Shown here: positions 52,951-62,929 of the stretch, in pieces
Layout: the number at the start of each line of letters is the position of its first letter
Position numbering within the stretch: the first letter of the stretch is position 1
Position numbers and translations under genes: made by a program
Origin: Zopfochytrium polystomum
Taxonomy: Eukaryota; Chytridiomycota; Chytridiomycetes; Chytridiales; Chytridiaceae
Assembly (NCBI GenBank): GCA_025765615.1
Contig: JAIVFJ010000063.1
Span: 186,001-250,000, forward strand
Length of the DNA stretch: 64,000 nucleotides
Direction: 5' to 3'
Notes under the pieces: generated by a model
The model's input: the letters and a program-made list of their open reading frames with translations, nothing else
Told to the model about the DNA's origin: nothing
Databases searched by the model: none

Positions 52951-53373
52951 GCTGCAATGATGATACGTAATCGCTCTTCACCGAGGCCCGGAAAAAGAGC
53001 GACATAGTTATTGTTCAATATTATAAGTGGGGAAACATGAAATATTCTCGCTATGACGACGTCAGTGTCGAACAGCGTCGACGACAGAGCGGAAATGATG
53101 GTACTGACAACAGTGGGTGACCAGCCATGCTGAGCTCGTGCGTCAACCGACACACCTTAGTGAAGTGAAGGCGCCCGCTGTAGCGCCCAACCTGAGCCGA
53201 TTTCGCACATTTCATATCGCGCTTATTTTACGGAGGGATTGCCAGTTTTTAAAAAGTTACACAGCGATTCGGTTGGCATTCAAAGGGAATTGCGCGCCAA
53301 GTGCTTCTTGTGAATTCGTGGTATGCCAGGTGAAACTCACGACTGACCGAGTGTAGTTGGTCGCCTTGTCACG

Positions 53374-54786
53374 ATGCGCAAGAATCAATCAACACTCATG
53401 ATCGCCGACTTGATCGCCGACCCTGATTATCGACCCTCTCTAAACCAGCCTCACCCACCCCCCCAGTACCAGCACCAGCACCAGTCTGCTCGCTCATTCC
53501 TCGATACCATGCCTGAAGAAGTGCTGTACCGCGTACTCCTGCACCTCGCCACCGCCGACTTCAAGTCCCTCGCCCGGCTCAGCTGCGCCTCCAGGCGCTG
53601 GTCGCTCCGCGCCTCCAGCGACAGCCTCTGGCGCGCCCTCTTCCTCGCCCGCTGGGCCACACCCGTGCCACTCGCCGACTCACCAAACATCCTTGACCGC
53701 GGCCAGACTTCCATCCAGAATGGCGGCGGCGGCGGCGGCGAGCGCGTCGCATCGACGATCGCGCAGGTCCCCTGGAAAACCTTCTTCCGTGACCGCAGCG
53801 CGCTCGCAAGCTTCCGATCTCGCGCCCGGAAGCGTGCCGGCAGGCTCAAGGACGGCCACCTGAGCGTCGTCCGCGGAATCTGCGTCGACGCCTACTCGAT
53901 CGTGACGGCCGCCGACGACGGCAAGGTCAAGGTCTGGAACAGAGCCACCAAAAAGTGCGTCCTCACCATCGACGCGTCCGAATCCTCGCTTCGCAGCGTT
54001 GCCTGTCACGGCAGCACAATTGTGTGCGGCACGTTCGACGGCGAGGTGAAAGTGCTGGACGCAAAGGCCGGAGTGTTGGAGCACACGCTGCGCGGGCTCA
54101 ACGATTATGTTGATTTTGCGCACATCGATCGAGAGCTGATTGTTGCGGCGGCCGGGGATCGCGTCAGCTTGTGGCGCCGATCGACGAGAACCGTTCTCAA
54201 AACGTTCGTGAAGCACATGTACGGGAGCGTCGACGTGCACGACGGTCTTCTCGCTCTTTCCGTTTCCGACGACACCGTCAGAGTGTTACGCCTCCCTTCT
54301 GGTGAAGTCATCTATTCGCGACAATTTGACAGCAGTGTCAAGATGATCCAGCTCGAAAACTCGATCCTGGCTGTGGGATGCGAATACGGGGTCGCCGCGT
54401 GGACATTCAATCTCGTCAGCGCTTGTTTGTGGAAGTTTGCGACAAGCAGTTGGTTATCCTCAGCCTTCACAGCGGCAACGTACTGGTCAAGAGCAGAATT
54501 GGAAGCACAGTACGCATGGTGATTCGCGACCTGTCCAACGATGGAAAGATCTTGCGCACGATTCATCCGCCCCGACGAAATGGCCACTTTTTTGCGGGGA
54601 TGATTTTGCACACATCAGGAGTTATGGTTGGCGACGCAGTTAAGGGCCAATCTCTTCCATGAAGCAAATGTGCCAACTAATGCGCTTTCCTTTTTCTTTT
54701 GCTGGTGAAAGTTCGGTGACGTAGTGACGTGGGATTTTGACGACGGTATTCCACATGCCCATGAGTTCATGGAGTTAAAGAAATAA
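53374..54786 (+). pseudogene. F-box/WD40 protein gene with a frameshift near its 3' end
   Basis: The frame from ATG 53374 runs 382 aa. It carries an F-box (SFLDTMPEEVLYRVLLHLAT, then SLARLSCASRRWSLRASSDS) and WD-like blades (DDGKVKVWNRATKKCVLTID, GEVKVLDAKAGVLEHTL, DRVSLWRRSTRTVLKTF, DTVRVLRLPSGEVIYS), ending in GVAAWTFNLVS plus out-of-frame residues. Around 54415 the homology switches frame, continuing RLFVEVCDKQLVILSLHSG and RIGSTVRMVIRDLSNDGKIL. A last piece GDVVTWDFDDGIPHAHEFME ends at 54786. There is no splice signal at the switch, so either a 1-2 base indel inactivated the last blades or the assembly has an error there. The intact part may still be expressed as a truncated protein. Related to 23758-25083. 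Confidence 0.75.
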
Positions 54787-55192
54787 TGCACACCCCTGGC
54801 CTGGGGCAAGGGAGGGTTCAAGCTCTTGATGGAGAACGGAGGCTTATATGGAATAGCAAGTCATTTAAATTGCATCCAGAAGAGAACGCCGCGTGAAATA
54901 ATCGAAGTGGCACTTCAAACTTCCTCTGCTCCCAAAAGCTCGCCTTCCCCATCACCAATGGTGCACGCAATGACTGTTAGTCCGCTTTCTCGATTTCACT
55001 CTGTGCAGCACCAAAGGACCCGGTGGATCACAACGTTGGCTTCTTCGCCCGGACGCCCGTCGGCGTAGCGCGGCGTGCTCTGCAGTGCCGCCAGAGACTG
55101 TCGATGTCGAGCAGGGTCACGCTGTTGAGGGCGACGGCGACTGCTCGGAGTTGAGTATCATAATCGAGGAGCTCCGAACCGGGAGGTAATTA
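54787..55192. other. Intergenic, nothing recognised
   Basis: Short frames only. It may contain lost 5' exons of the ankyrin gene that follows. Confidence 0.35.
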
Positions 55193-55285
55193 TCGCCAAA
55201 GGTCAAACTTGGCCAAAGTCTGTGCCCCTCGTCGCCGTCGATACGAGTCGAATGGTGGATCCCGTTAGACCCGTTTGGGGATCTC

Positions 55286-56759
55286 ATGTTCATTACCGAT
55301 ATCCCGCGCGACGCGATCAAGCATGCGCTTCACCTCGCTGCTGAGCACGGTCACGTTGCCGTCCTCGACTGGTGGATGGATCACTGGCCACGAAGCGCTC
55401 ATCTGCATGACTGGATCTGCGACGATGCGCTCGTTCCCGGATATGAGGTGCCCGCGATCGTAACAGTGATTCTTAACAGTGATTCTGGACCCTGCGATCG
55501 AAAATGGCCAGTCGAACGTCGTTATGTGGTGCGGTCGGCGTTTCGGATGGAGCCTGCGCCATATAAGCCATCGGACCCTGAAGAAGGCCGCTCGACGGAA
55601 TCACGTCGAAACGCTGCTGTGGTTGGAGAAACAGGCTTTGCTGCCAGAGTCGTGGTTCGTCCAGTTGGACTATGGGAACGAGCAGCTGCAGTTGGAACAG
55701 CTGCAAAAACGGAAAAAACGCATGGAGGCGCAATCCCTTGACGCTGAGGCAATTGTGGATGAAACTGCGGATTACAAAGAAACCATGCTGCATGCTATCG
55801 CTTATGGACACGTTGCTGTTCTTCAGTTGTTGAAGGATGAGGATCGGTTGCCAACTGACGTCGGCGAAGAGATGGAAGACGCGATGGAAGACGCAGCGGA
55901 GAGTGGCCACATCAAGGTCCTTAACTGGCTGAAAGCGAATAACTTGCTGAGCAATCAAAGTCTGGCGGATCTCATTCATGCTGCCTTATGGGCTAAAAAT
56001 GTCGACGTCTTACAATACTTATTCGACAATCTGGACCCTCAGGCTGCCGCGTGGAGTTGGCCGAAAGTACTTGAGCTAGGATATATTATTGGCCAAGTGC
56101 AACATTTCCAGTGGCTATCAGCGCATCTTCCCGCCCCAGATGCGGCACATGCAATGGCGATCGTGAGTGAGAGCAGTCGTTTTGGCAATGTGAAGCTTCT
56201 CGAGTGGTTCAAGCAATCTGGGTATATTCAGCCCCTTACCTGCCCTATTGTCGATGCCAGCAAGTCGAGCAAAGCCTTTGACTGGTGGAAACGGAACAAG
56301 TTCCAACTCTTTTATGACGGTGGCCCTGACATTAAACGATTTATTATCAAAAATGTGTGCAATCTCAATTTGCTGGAATGGCTCCTGGAAAAGCAGAGTC
56401 TTGCTGGTGCAGACCGTTGCGGCGTCCCCTACGGCGAGTGGCCACAACTCGATTTGCTGACAGTCGCCGCGGCGTCGCTCTGTGGCTTCTGCTACGACGA
56501 AGACGTCTTGAATGCTGTCGAGTGGTGGGCGGCACGCGGCGCCGTGCTGGACGCTAACAAGACGGCTCTCAACCAGGCGGCTGCTGCGAAGAACGTGCCG
56601 TTCCTGGAGTGGATGCTGCTGAGAGGGATGGATGCACTACTTGAGTTCCAGCGGCATGTTATTCAAACGAAGAGCGAGCCCTATGAGTCTTGGTACTCTA
56701 TCGCTGCGAGGCGATGGTGGTCTGAAGCAAATGGCCGGGCGGTGGAAGCGCGAAGATGA
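55286..56759 (+). pseudogene. Ankyrin-repeat protein gene split by a 13-bp tandem duplication
   Basis: The first frame (MFITDIPRDAIKHALHLAAE, HGHVAVLDWWMDHWPRSAHL, then VPAIVTVIL) continues in the next frame (ILDPAIENGQSNVVMWCGRR) to the stop at 56759. The frames differ by exactly +1, explained by an imperfect 13-bp direct repeat (55462-55474 and 55475-55487), so the duplication is the likely break. The downstream 426-aa frame is open and has many ankyrin-like repeats (GHVAVLQLLKDEDRLP, GHIKVLNWLKANNLL, NVKLLEWFKQSGYIQPL, VPFLEWMLLRGMDAL). It is more divergent than the WW-type genes at 58.4-61.2 kb. The true N-terminus is not located, because a stop at about 55192 precedes the frame. It may now be expressed only from an internal Met. 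Confidence 0.7.
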
Positions 56760-57794
56760 GCAACTTTTTCAACGATTTTGGCAACAAGGCTCGTTAACAG
56801 AAAAGGTCCTTTTCCTCACTCATCACTGAATAAAATGAGAACATGTTACAACCACTTAGACCACAAAAAGATCTTCGAACACAATTTAACCCCGTCCGCA
56901 ACTTCGCACGCACGCACTCTCACGTCGCCAGTGAACAAACCCGGCGCCCACCCCTACCGTTTACACTTACAAGTTGCGAGCTATCACGGCGAGAACATCA
57001 GAGCGTGGTCATTGGCGACAGGACGTGTCGATTCTATGCCTTCTGATGGGTCTCTCCAGTTGTGTTACTTGTGGAATGTTATGCCGGTCGGCCCGAGCGT
57101 GAAAGAAGAGTGGTATCTCCGAGATCCCTCATTGATCTGAGCGCCATTGCATCGTCGTAAAAGTTGAGTCCATGCAACATCCAATGTTGGGAGTATCGGG
57201 CCAGGAGCGCCTCAATCTCTGCATCGGCTGATGGGAAAATTCACCACAAATATTCAACCGGGCAAAGTCGATGCTTCAGGTGAAATACTGGCATTGAATG
57301 GTTAGGACCAGATAGCCGCTGGATCAGACTCCTCGTCTTGTTCCTATTTCAGGAATTAGTTGTCCAAAAGCGACTTTTTTGTTTCACTGTGAGACTGTTC
57401 TACAAACTGCCTCTACCTTTTCCCCCGGCTGATGGGCGTTTTGCCCCAGTCCTCTTCCCTTGCACTCTATTACCACTTGGAGGTACCAGTGCCGCACCCT
57501 CCGCCTGCGCCGGTCGATACTGTCGGCAACACGCCATCTTTGGGCTCTTGTTACATACGGTCTTCAGGGGTTTTTCAGTGGCCGTCGATCTCACCCCAAC
57601 AGCAGCCCCATCGTCACCACCACCTTCCGAACAACCCCCAGCGGCACAACGGCAGCGATGTCTCACCAGCGATGTCTCACAGTGCGACACTCAGTTTTGA
57701 AAGTGGAGGTCGAAAAGTTGGCGCTGAGGGTCAGTCCACCTGAGGATTTCCATCCGGTTTTTTATATGTTTCATCGATTATGAAATGTAGAGTT
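56760..57794. other. Mostly non-coding; a weak WD-like relic
   Basis: A frame at about 56940-57140 reads YHGENIRAWSLATGRVDSMP and ends EEWYLRDPSLI. The first part resembles one WD blade, so it may be the last remains of an F-box/WD40 gene. The rest holds nothing recognisable. Confidence 0.35.
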
Positions 57795-57991
57795 TAGGCC
57801 TCAGCCTGCGGCAGTGTGAGGCCGGCGAGACCTGTGCCCAGTCCGCGACAGCAAGCTGCCCGACGGCGACCAAGCGAGGGTTTCAAAAATAACTGTGATA
57901 ATAGATGCGCACGGCAATGCCGGCGGTTAAAGTTATCACACTTTAAAGAACAGATACTACACTTGATCTTAGCCAATAGGCCAGAGAGGAT
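57795..57991 (-). ncRNA. U2: U2 spliceosomal snRNA
   Basis: The minus strand starts atcctctctggcctattgg and continues ctaagatcaagtgtagtatc, then tgttctt. That is the conserved 5' domain including the branch-site recognition sequence GTAGTA. An Sm site (ttatttttga) follows about 100 nt downstream. After it come two GC-rich stem-loops, the last being ggcctca...tgaggcc with loop cactgccgcaggc, as expected for stem-loops III and IV. Both ends are estimates. The 5' stem I departs from the usual ctcggccttttggctaag. The TATA element at 58022-58029 fits a Pol II snRNA promoter. Confidence 0.93.
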
Positions 57992-58021
57992 TGTAAGGAA
58001 CACCGAAATGAGCGGCGGCGG

Positions 58022-58029
58022 TATTTATA
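58022..58029 (-). promoter_or_regulatory. TATA element of the U2 snRNA gene
   Basis: On the minus strand TATAAATA lies about 31-38 bp upstream of the predicted U2 5' end, the position used by fungal snRNA promoters. Confidence 0.65.
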
Positions 58030-58448
58030 CGCTTTGCGGGGGTTAGATCGGCTGCGGACTGCGCAGCGGAGACTGAGTCGGAGAAATTGGAGTTGGATCT
58101 CCAGGCCAAACCGAGCCCAAACCGGCTCCGGTCGTGCCGGTGGCGACAGTTGACGCGATTCAGGGTAACGACCAGTCAATGTGCACGAAACCACCGGTCG
58201 CATTCCATGCGGACCAAACTGATGCAAGCAGCTTTGGTGAGGAAAAGAACAAAGCTGGGATCGTAGCTTTGAAAGCGGTAGGTCACGTGATCAGCAGACT
58301 GTCTCGGCTGCTGGGTGCAGTACAAGCCTGGCTATTTCCAGTCTGCCACATGAACAGCAAGCCTCCACCCGCAGTCTCCAGCTTGTGTATTGGTTGCACT
58401 TCACTGTTTTCAATTTTCAGGGAGCAACTATTTTTTTTTTTTTTTTGT
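58030..58448. other. Intergenic between U2 and a WW-ankyrin gene
   Basis: No supportable ORF. A 16-bp T run near 58431 lies just past the stop of the minus-strand gene. Confidence 0.4.
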
Positions 58449-59474
58449 TCAATGTTTCACTGTGCAGAGCAATCTTTGCAGTCTCTGCTTCCACCACCGA
58501 CTGGCGTCCACCTTGCGCAAGAACCGCGCATTGAGCTCTGCTCCCTCCATTCTCTCGCGCACGCTCCCATCACTCTCGACCCACTTGTCCATGATCCCCA
58601 AATCTTCCCACCACTGGAGCACAGCGACGCTCGTCGAAGCAGTCAAAGCTTGGTCGTCCCACCGGAAGTCGATCCCGCTGCTTGCCCACCATTTCAGCGA
58701 TGCAAAGGCTTCGCGCTGAGACGCGTCGTGGAGCGCTCGCTCAGAGTATTTCAGCTCGAAGCCGCTGTCTTTCCACCACTGCAAGACATCGACGCGACCG
58801 TAAGCGGAGGCCTCGTCCATCGAGGTGTCGTCGTATTGGAACTGCAGAGAAGAGTCCTTCCACCATTGAAGCACCGCGACCTGCCCTAGGCGGGACGCGG
58901 TCGTCGTCGTGGCCGCTGTGTACTTGAGCGGTAATCCGCTCCCTTTCCACCACTCGAGGTGTTCCAGCCGGCCGCGGGAACTGGCTCGCTTCAAAGCCGT
59001 GTCGGTGTACTTAAGGGACAAACCGCTTTCCTTCCACCACTGCAGCACGGCAGTCTCCATTCCGATCGGAGGGCAGTCCATAGCAATTGCGCTGTACCGC
59101 AAGTCGAGTCCGCTCTCCCTCCACCACCGCAGCACGGCGACGCTGGCGGGGGAATCCATCGCAGCCTCCGTGTACCGCAGATCTAGACCGCTGTCCTTCC
59201 ACCACTGCAGGACCTCGGCGGTGGCCGCGCGGTCCATCGCCCTGTGCGTGTACGCGGCGGAGAGGATTGCCGGGTCCGTGTGCTGGGCGCGGAACTGGAG
59301 GAGATCGACGTTTGCGGTGCGGTCGAGTGATGCGAGGGGAAGACCGAGGAGCGCTATTGCCTGGAGGTCGGAGAGGCGGAAGAGCGTGGAGACGGTGAAG
59401 CGATCGCGTGGGTTGGGGAGAAAGCGGTAGATCTCGATGGCAACGTCCGATACGGTGTTGGGGCGGTGGGGCAT
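58449..59474 (-). CDS. WW-signature ankyrin-like repeat protein
   Basis: A single exon of 341 aa from ATG 59474 (MPHRPNTVSDVAIEIYRFLP). The frame continues upstream to 60554, but that part is antisense to the neighbouring genes and has no domain. An N-terminal cap (RFTVSTLFRLSDLQAIALLG) precedes about eight repeats such as AEVLQWWKDSGLDLRYTEAA, VAVLRWWRESGLDLRYSAIA, VAVLQWWKDSSLQFQYDDTS and VDVLQWWKDSGFELKYSERA. It ends in a basic SRWWKQRLQRLL helix. The repeats are regular at about 30-33 residues. Head to head with the gene at 59568 (93 bp apart). Probably a binding protein; ligand unknown. Confidence 0.85.
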   Translation of the reverse strand: MPHRPNTVSDVAIEIYRFLPNPRDRFTVSTLFRLSDLQAIALLGLPLASLDRTANVDLLQFRAQHTDPAILSAAYTHRAMDRAATAEVLQWWKDSGLDLRYTEAAMDSPASVAVLRWWRESGLDLRYSAIAMDCPPIGMETAVLQWWKESGLSLKYTDTALKRASSRGRLEHLEWWKGSGLPLKYTAATTTTASRLGQVAVLQWWKDSSLQFQYDDTSMDEASAYGRVDVLQWWKDSGFELKYSERALHDASQREAFASLKWWASSGIDFRWDDQALTASTSVAVLQWWEDLGIMDKWVESDGSVRERMEGAELNARFLRKVDASRWWKQRLQRLLCTVKH

Positions 59475-59567
59475 AGTTGTGATCGCGGAAGGGTCAAGGC
59501 GGGCGGTTCGTGGCGCAGCCTCTGTTGATGGTCGCAAATTATTTTTGAAGCGCACGAACTCCTCACG

Positions 59568-60347
59568 ATGAGCGGCGCGCACCGCCTTCTGCACCTTCCC
59601 GCGCACGCCATCGAGGAGATCGCGCCCTTCCTTCCACCCAACCAGCGCTTCCGCTTCGCCACGCTTCACCGCCTCTCGCTGCTCCAGGCAGAGTCCTTCC
59701 GCAACAGCTACGCCCTCGAGTTCGACGTCGCCAGCCGACGCAACGACACGTACCTTCTCGATCTCTTGTGGCGCTACTGCAAGGCCAACACCCTCCAACC
59801 GCGCTGCACCGGTCGGGCCATCGCGCACCCCTGCGTCGAGGGAAACATCGAGGTCCTCCGGTGGTGGGCGGCGGCCGACAAGGACTTTACGGAACTGCAC
59901 CTGTGGCGCGGGCTCGAGCTCGCCAGCAGGGCGGGCAACGTCGCCGTGCTGGAATGGTGGATGCGCGAGAGCCGCATCGCGCTGGAGGAGCAGCCCAAGT
60001 TTGCGGTCGACTTTGCAAGCAGAGAGGGCCACGCCGAGGTGCTGCAGTGGTGGAAGGACTCGCTGCTGCCGATGGAGTATTCCACGCTCGCGATCGAGTT
60101 TGCGTGCCAGAACGGGCATGTGAGGAGTCTGCAGTGGTGGAAGGACAGCGGGTTGGAGCTGAGGTACTCCCCCGCCGCGCTGTATTCTGCGACGGAGAAC
60201 GGGCATGTGGCGGTCCTGGAGTGGTGGAAGGGAAGCGGGTGGGATATGCTGTTCTCGCCGAGTCGGATGGTTGCGATGGCGGAGAGTAGCGCGAACCCGG
60301 ATGTGCTGAAGTGGTGGATGGAGAGCGGACTGATAACAAACACTTGA
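59568..60347 (+). CDS. WW-signature ankyrin-like repeat protein
   Basis: A single exon of 259 aa. The N-terminal cap reads LLHLPAHAIEEIAPFLPPNQ, then RFRFATLHRLSLLQAESFRN and YALEFDVASRRND, a block resembling F-box helices and shared with 5532-6308 and 60377-61222. About six repeats follow, including GNIEVLRWWAAADK, GNVAVLEWWMRES, GHAEVLQWWKDSLLPMEYST, GHVRSLQWWKDSGLELRYSP and GHVAVLEWWKGSGWDM. The stop is 29 bp before the next ATG, so the two plus-strand genes are extremely close; both may be read from one transcript or overlap in their UTRs. Confidence 0.87.
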   Translation: MSGAHRLLHLPAHAIEEIAPFLPPNQRFRFATLHRLSLLQAESFRNSYALEFDVASRRNDTYLLDLLWRYCKANTLQPRCTGRAIAHPCVEGNIEVLRWWAAADKDFTELHLWRGLELASRAGNVAVLEWWMRESRIALEEQPKFAVDFASREGHAEVLQWWKDSLLPMEYSTLAIEFACQNGHVRSLQWWKDSGLELRYSPAALYSATENGHVAVLEWWKGSGWDMLFSPSRMVAMAESSANPDVLKWWMESGLITNT

Positions 60348-60376
60348 CCCCGTTGATTCCATCCCACATTCCAAAT

Positions 60377-61222
60377 ATGAACACCATCCCCAACACGCAA
60401 CGCCGACTCCAACCCCTCGTCGTCCCCATCGTCGAAGCCGTTTGCCAGTTCCTCTCCCCTCACGAGAGCTTCTGCCTCGCCACGCTCCACCGCCTCCCGA
60501 TGCTTCAGGCAGAGTCCTTCCGCCTTCTCCACAATCGCGAGTTCGACGTTGCAAGCGTCCTCAACAGCGTGCCCCTCCTCGACAGCCTCTGGCGGCACTG
60601 CCGCGCCCGCGGCTTGCAGCCCCGCTACACCGACGAGGCGATCGTGCGTCCCTGCGAGCAAGGAAACGTTGAGATCCTCCGATGGTGGCTGCACGTTGCA
60701 AGAGAGGTCCTCGAAACGTACGCCGTGGTGGCGCTGCACCGTGCCAGCGCGAGGGGACAAGTCCGCGTGCTGGACTGGTGGAAGCGAGAGAGCGGACTGG
60801 CCGTCGTGTGCGAGACTACAGCGATGGATTCCGCGTGCCTGAACGCCCACATCGCGGTTCTTCAGTGGTGGAAGGATAGCGGCTTGAATTTGCAGTACTC
60901 GAGCCTGTCGATCGAGTTCCCGTGCTACTTTGGGGATCTGGACGTCCTGCGGTGGTGGAGAGACAGCGGGCTGGCGCCCAAACTCACTGCGAAGGCGCTG
61001 AGCGGAGCCATCGACGCCGGACGGGTCGATGTTTTGGATTTCTGGCTGGAGTGCGGATGGCGGCTCTTCTTTCCGGCCAGCGAGATGGTGCGACGAGCGA
61101 GCAAAAGCGGAAATCCCGACGTGTTACAGTGGGGGATGGGGAATGCGGCGCTGTGGGATCAGAGGAGGGGCGAAAAAAACACTTTGAGTAGCGCAAGTGC
61201 ACCATTCTGGACGCATTTTTGA
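60377..61222 (+). CDS. WW-signature ankyrin-like repeat protein
   Basis: A single exon of 281 aa. The start at 60377 (MNTIPNTQRRLQPLVVPIVE) is chosen over the longer frame from 60311 because the following FCLATLHRLPMLQAESFRLL and REFDVAS align with the paralogues at the same distance. Repeats include GNVEILRWWLHVAREVLETY, GQVRVLDWWKRESGLAV, AHIAVLQWWKDSGLNLQYSS, GDLDVLRWWRDSGLAPKLTA and GRVDVLDFWLECGW. It is the closest relative of its upstream neighbour 59568-60347, so the pair is a recent tandem duplication. The C-terminal 25 residues are unrelated and may be frame-read-through. Confidence 0.87.
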   Translation: MNTIPNTQRRLQPLVVPIVEAVCQFLSPHESFCLATLHRLPMLQAESFRLLHNREFDVASVLNSVPLLDSLWRHCRARGLQPRYTDEAIVRPCEQGNVEILRWWLHVAREVLETYAVVALHRASARGQVRVLDWWKRESGLAVVCETTAMDSACLNAHIAVLQWWKDSGLNLQYSSLSIEFPCYFGDLDVLRWWRDSGLAPKLTAKALSGAIDAGRVDVLDFWLECGWRLFFPASEMVRRASKSGNPDVLQWGMGNAALWDQRRGEKNTLSSASAPFWTHF

Positions 61223-61728
61223 ATGATTTGCCACTTCTCCCCACTCTCCCCAACGAGGCTTGCCTGATGCGCATTGATTGATTGATCACGGCATTGCGAC
61301 GACAAGCGCCTGCTCACTCTGTGGGTGCTGCCTGAATGGGATGCAATATTCTGGCGTCCTCCTCGCTTAAAGTTTTGCCAGCAACTCAGCGCGGGACGTT
61401 GTTTTCGCACTGAGCATTTTATTGCTGGGAGGCGGCTGTAAAGTTTGCACGCCCCTGCACCTTGCGAGTACTTTACCTTCATTTATTGTACCGTTCAAAC
61501 TGATCCGGTGTGCGGGGCAATCGGCCAAACCCCAAAATGCCGTGGGCAAAGACTGCCTGCCTGTCTGCCTGTCTGCCTGTCTGGCTGACTGAGCGCACCC
61601 TAAAGAAGTGCAAGTGCGTCACTTCGGCAACTCTATAAAAAAGCGCCGCCCCCAATCCCCTTTCCGGAAAGATCCACTATCCAAGAGAGAAAACCACCCG
61701 ATTACTTCGAGTCTCACAGACAGCCGGT
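61223..61728. other. Intergenic with a TGCC/TGTC minisatellite and a TATA box
   Basis: A tgcctgtc array at about 61556-61583 and TATAAAA at 61634-61640, 95 bp before the next ATG. No supportable ORF. Confidence 0.5.
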
Positions 61729-61787
61729 ATGCCACTCAGCAAGAACGCCAAAAACGCCAACGCCAACGCCAACAGCGCGAACAAAAC

Positions 61788-61831
<44 letters not shown>

Positions 61832-62193
61832 GCAGCAACAGGAACAAGAACGCACCAGAAAAACTTAGCTCTTCTGCAGTCATGCTATCACATGCACAAA
61901 CAACAGCTGCAAGCCGCCTCCCAACCGAGATCTGGTACAAGATCGTCGTCCTCGCATCCGATTCACTCGACGAGCTGGACCGCGCGTCTCGCATCACGCG
62001 CCAAGTACGTCGCGCAGTCTGGACGACTGCCACAAAAGCGGTCGTGGTCTCAAGGTGTCGGAAAATACGCCCGTCTTCTTATTTCGCACTTTTGTTCGCC
62101 CACGTACCGGTGGAGAAGCACTGTGAGCACAAATTACTATTTGTCCCCAAATGGGCTTTCCAGCAGACCACCGTGGAGTTCCCAAATAAATAA
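61729..62193 (+). CDS. Short F-box-like protein with an Asn homopolymer
   Basis: 154 aa from ATG 61729, 95 bp after a TATA box. Residues 5-45 are Asn/Ala/Lys-rich, including a run of ten Asn interrupted by one Asp. Residues about 62-105 (ASRLPTEIWYKIVVLASDSL, DELDRASRITRQVRRAVWTT) have the L-P-x-E-I-x-x-x-I pattern and second helix of an F-box. No substrate-binding repeats follow, so the gene may continue through an unseen intron or be truncated. The last about 45 residues look like non-coding read-through. Confidence 0.5.
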
Positions 62194-62929
62194 AATGGGC
62201 AAGCAGGTTTGGCCCATCAGACCACCCAGCCAAGCCCACTGGGCAGGCCAAGGTGGCAAACTGGGTTGCCCGACATTTTTGGTGTGATTTAATTGGAAAT
62301 TTCGTTGTGTGGTCGTGGACATCCCGCTTTGATTGTCCAGAAATGCCAACGTGTGGCAATGGGTTGCCCACTGCGGTGCAATAGGTCGCCCAATTCATTG
62401 AACTGGTCAGCCCAACCGTTCATACACGGCCATAATCATTTATTTTTGTCCTTTACTGCTCTCACTAACAAAAAGATGCAGAAATGAACGATTTCACGAA
62501 AGAAGGAGGGGCACCAAGTTTGAAGAACAGAGACAGGAGAAAGTAGATCACGAATTGAAGAGTGGGAGAAAGTCTTGTCCAGATCCAACACCGCTGGCCT
62601 CAGCACCAGGAACGTTGACTGATCGTTCTGCAAGTGCGGCGAGACCCTATTTTTGCGAAACGACAATAAACACAGGCTGTCCCAACTATACATCAATAAA
62701 ACTCACCTCTGCATCTCGCTTTTCTGCATTCCGTTGATTTGTTAGAATAGATCGTATGATCTCTCTTGTTGCCCAGTCGTCACAGAATCGTTTAAGAAAT
62801 GGAATCTGCAGTCGAGCCTGTTCAGATTGTTACTTTTGCAATCATTTGAGACAAAGTCAAGAGTGATAAGGGAGTGAGGAGAGCACACCTCTTTACAATA
62901 GAGAAACATTTGCTCGTGGCCCATCTCTG
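62194..62929. other. Unclear; open frames on both strands
   Basis: A minus frame (62742-62957, MHGRKYRNVTEMGHEQMFLY) may be an alternative last exon of the gene that follows. A minus frame 62436-62696 and a plus frame 62555-62737 overlap. I cannot decide between them. Confidence 0.3.

Larger units (their letters stand above)
50894..53175 (+). repeat. Segmental duplication, copy B
   Basis: Collinear with copy A (40536-42650 and 48863-49090), about 10.4 kb apart. It lacks the copia element and about 670 bp next to its insertion point: copy B reads tttgccgctgcaatgatgatacg where copy A has tttgccgggaaagg...gctat-element-gctatgatgatacg. Confidence 0.85.

Noticed and set aside
59475..60554. N-terminal extension of the minus ORF 58449-60554 (701 aa)
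   Set aside because: The extra 360 residues are antisense to two well-supported plus-strand WW-ankyrin genes and contain none of the family repeats.
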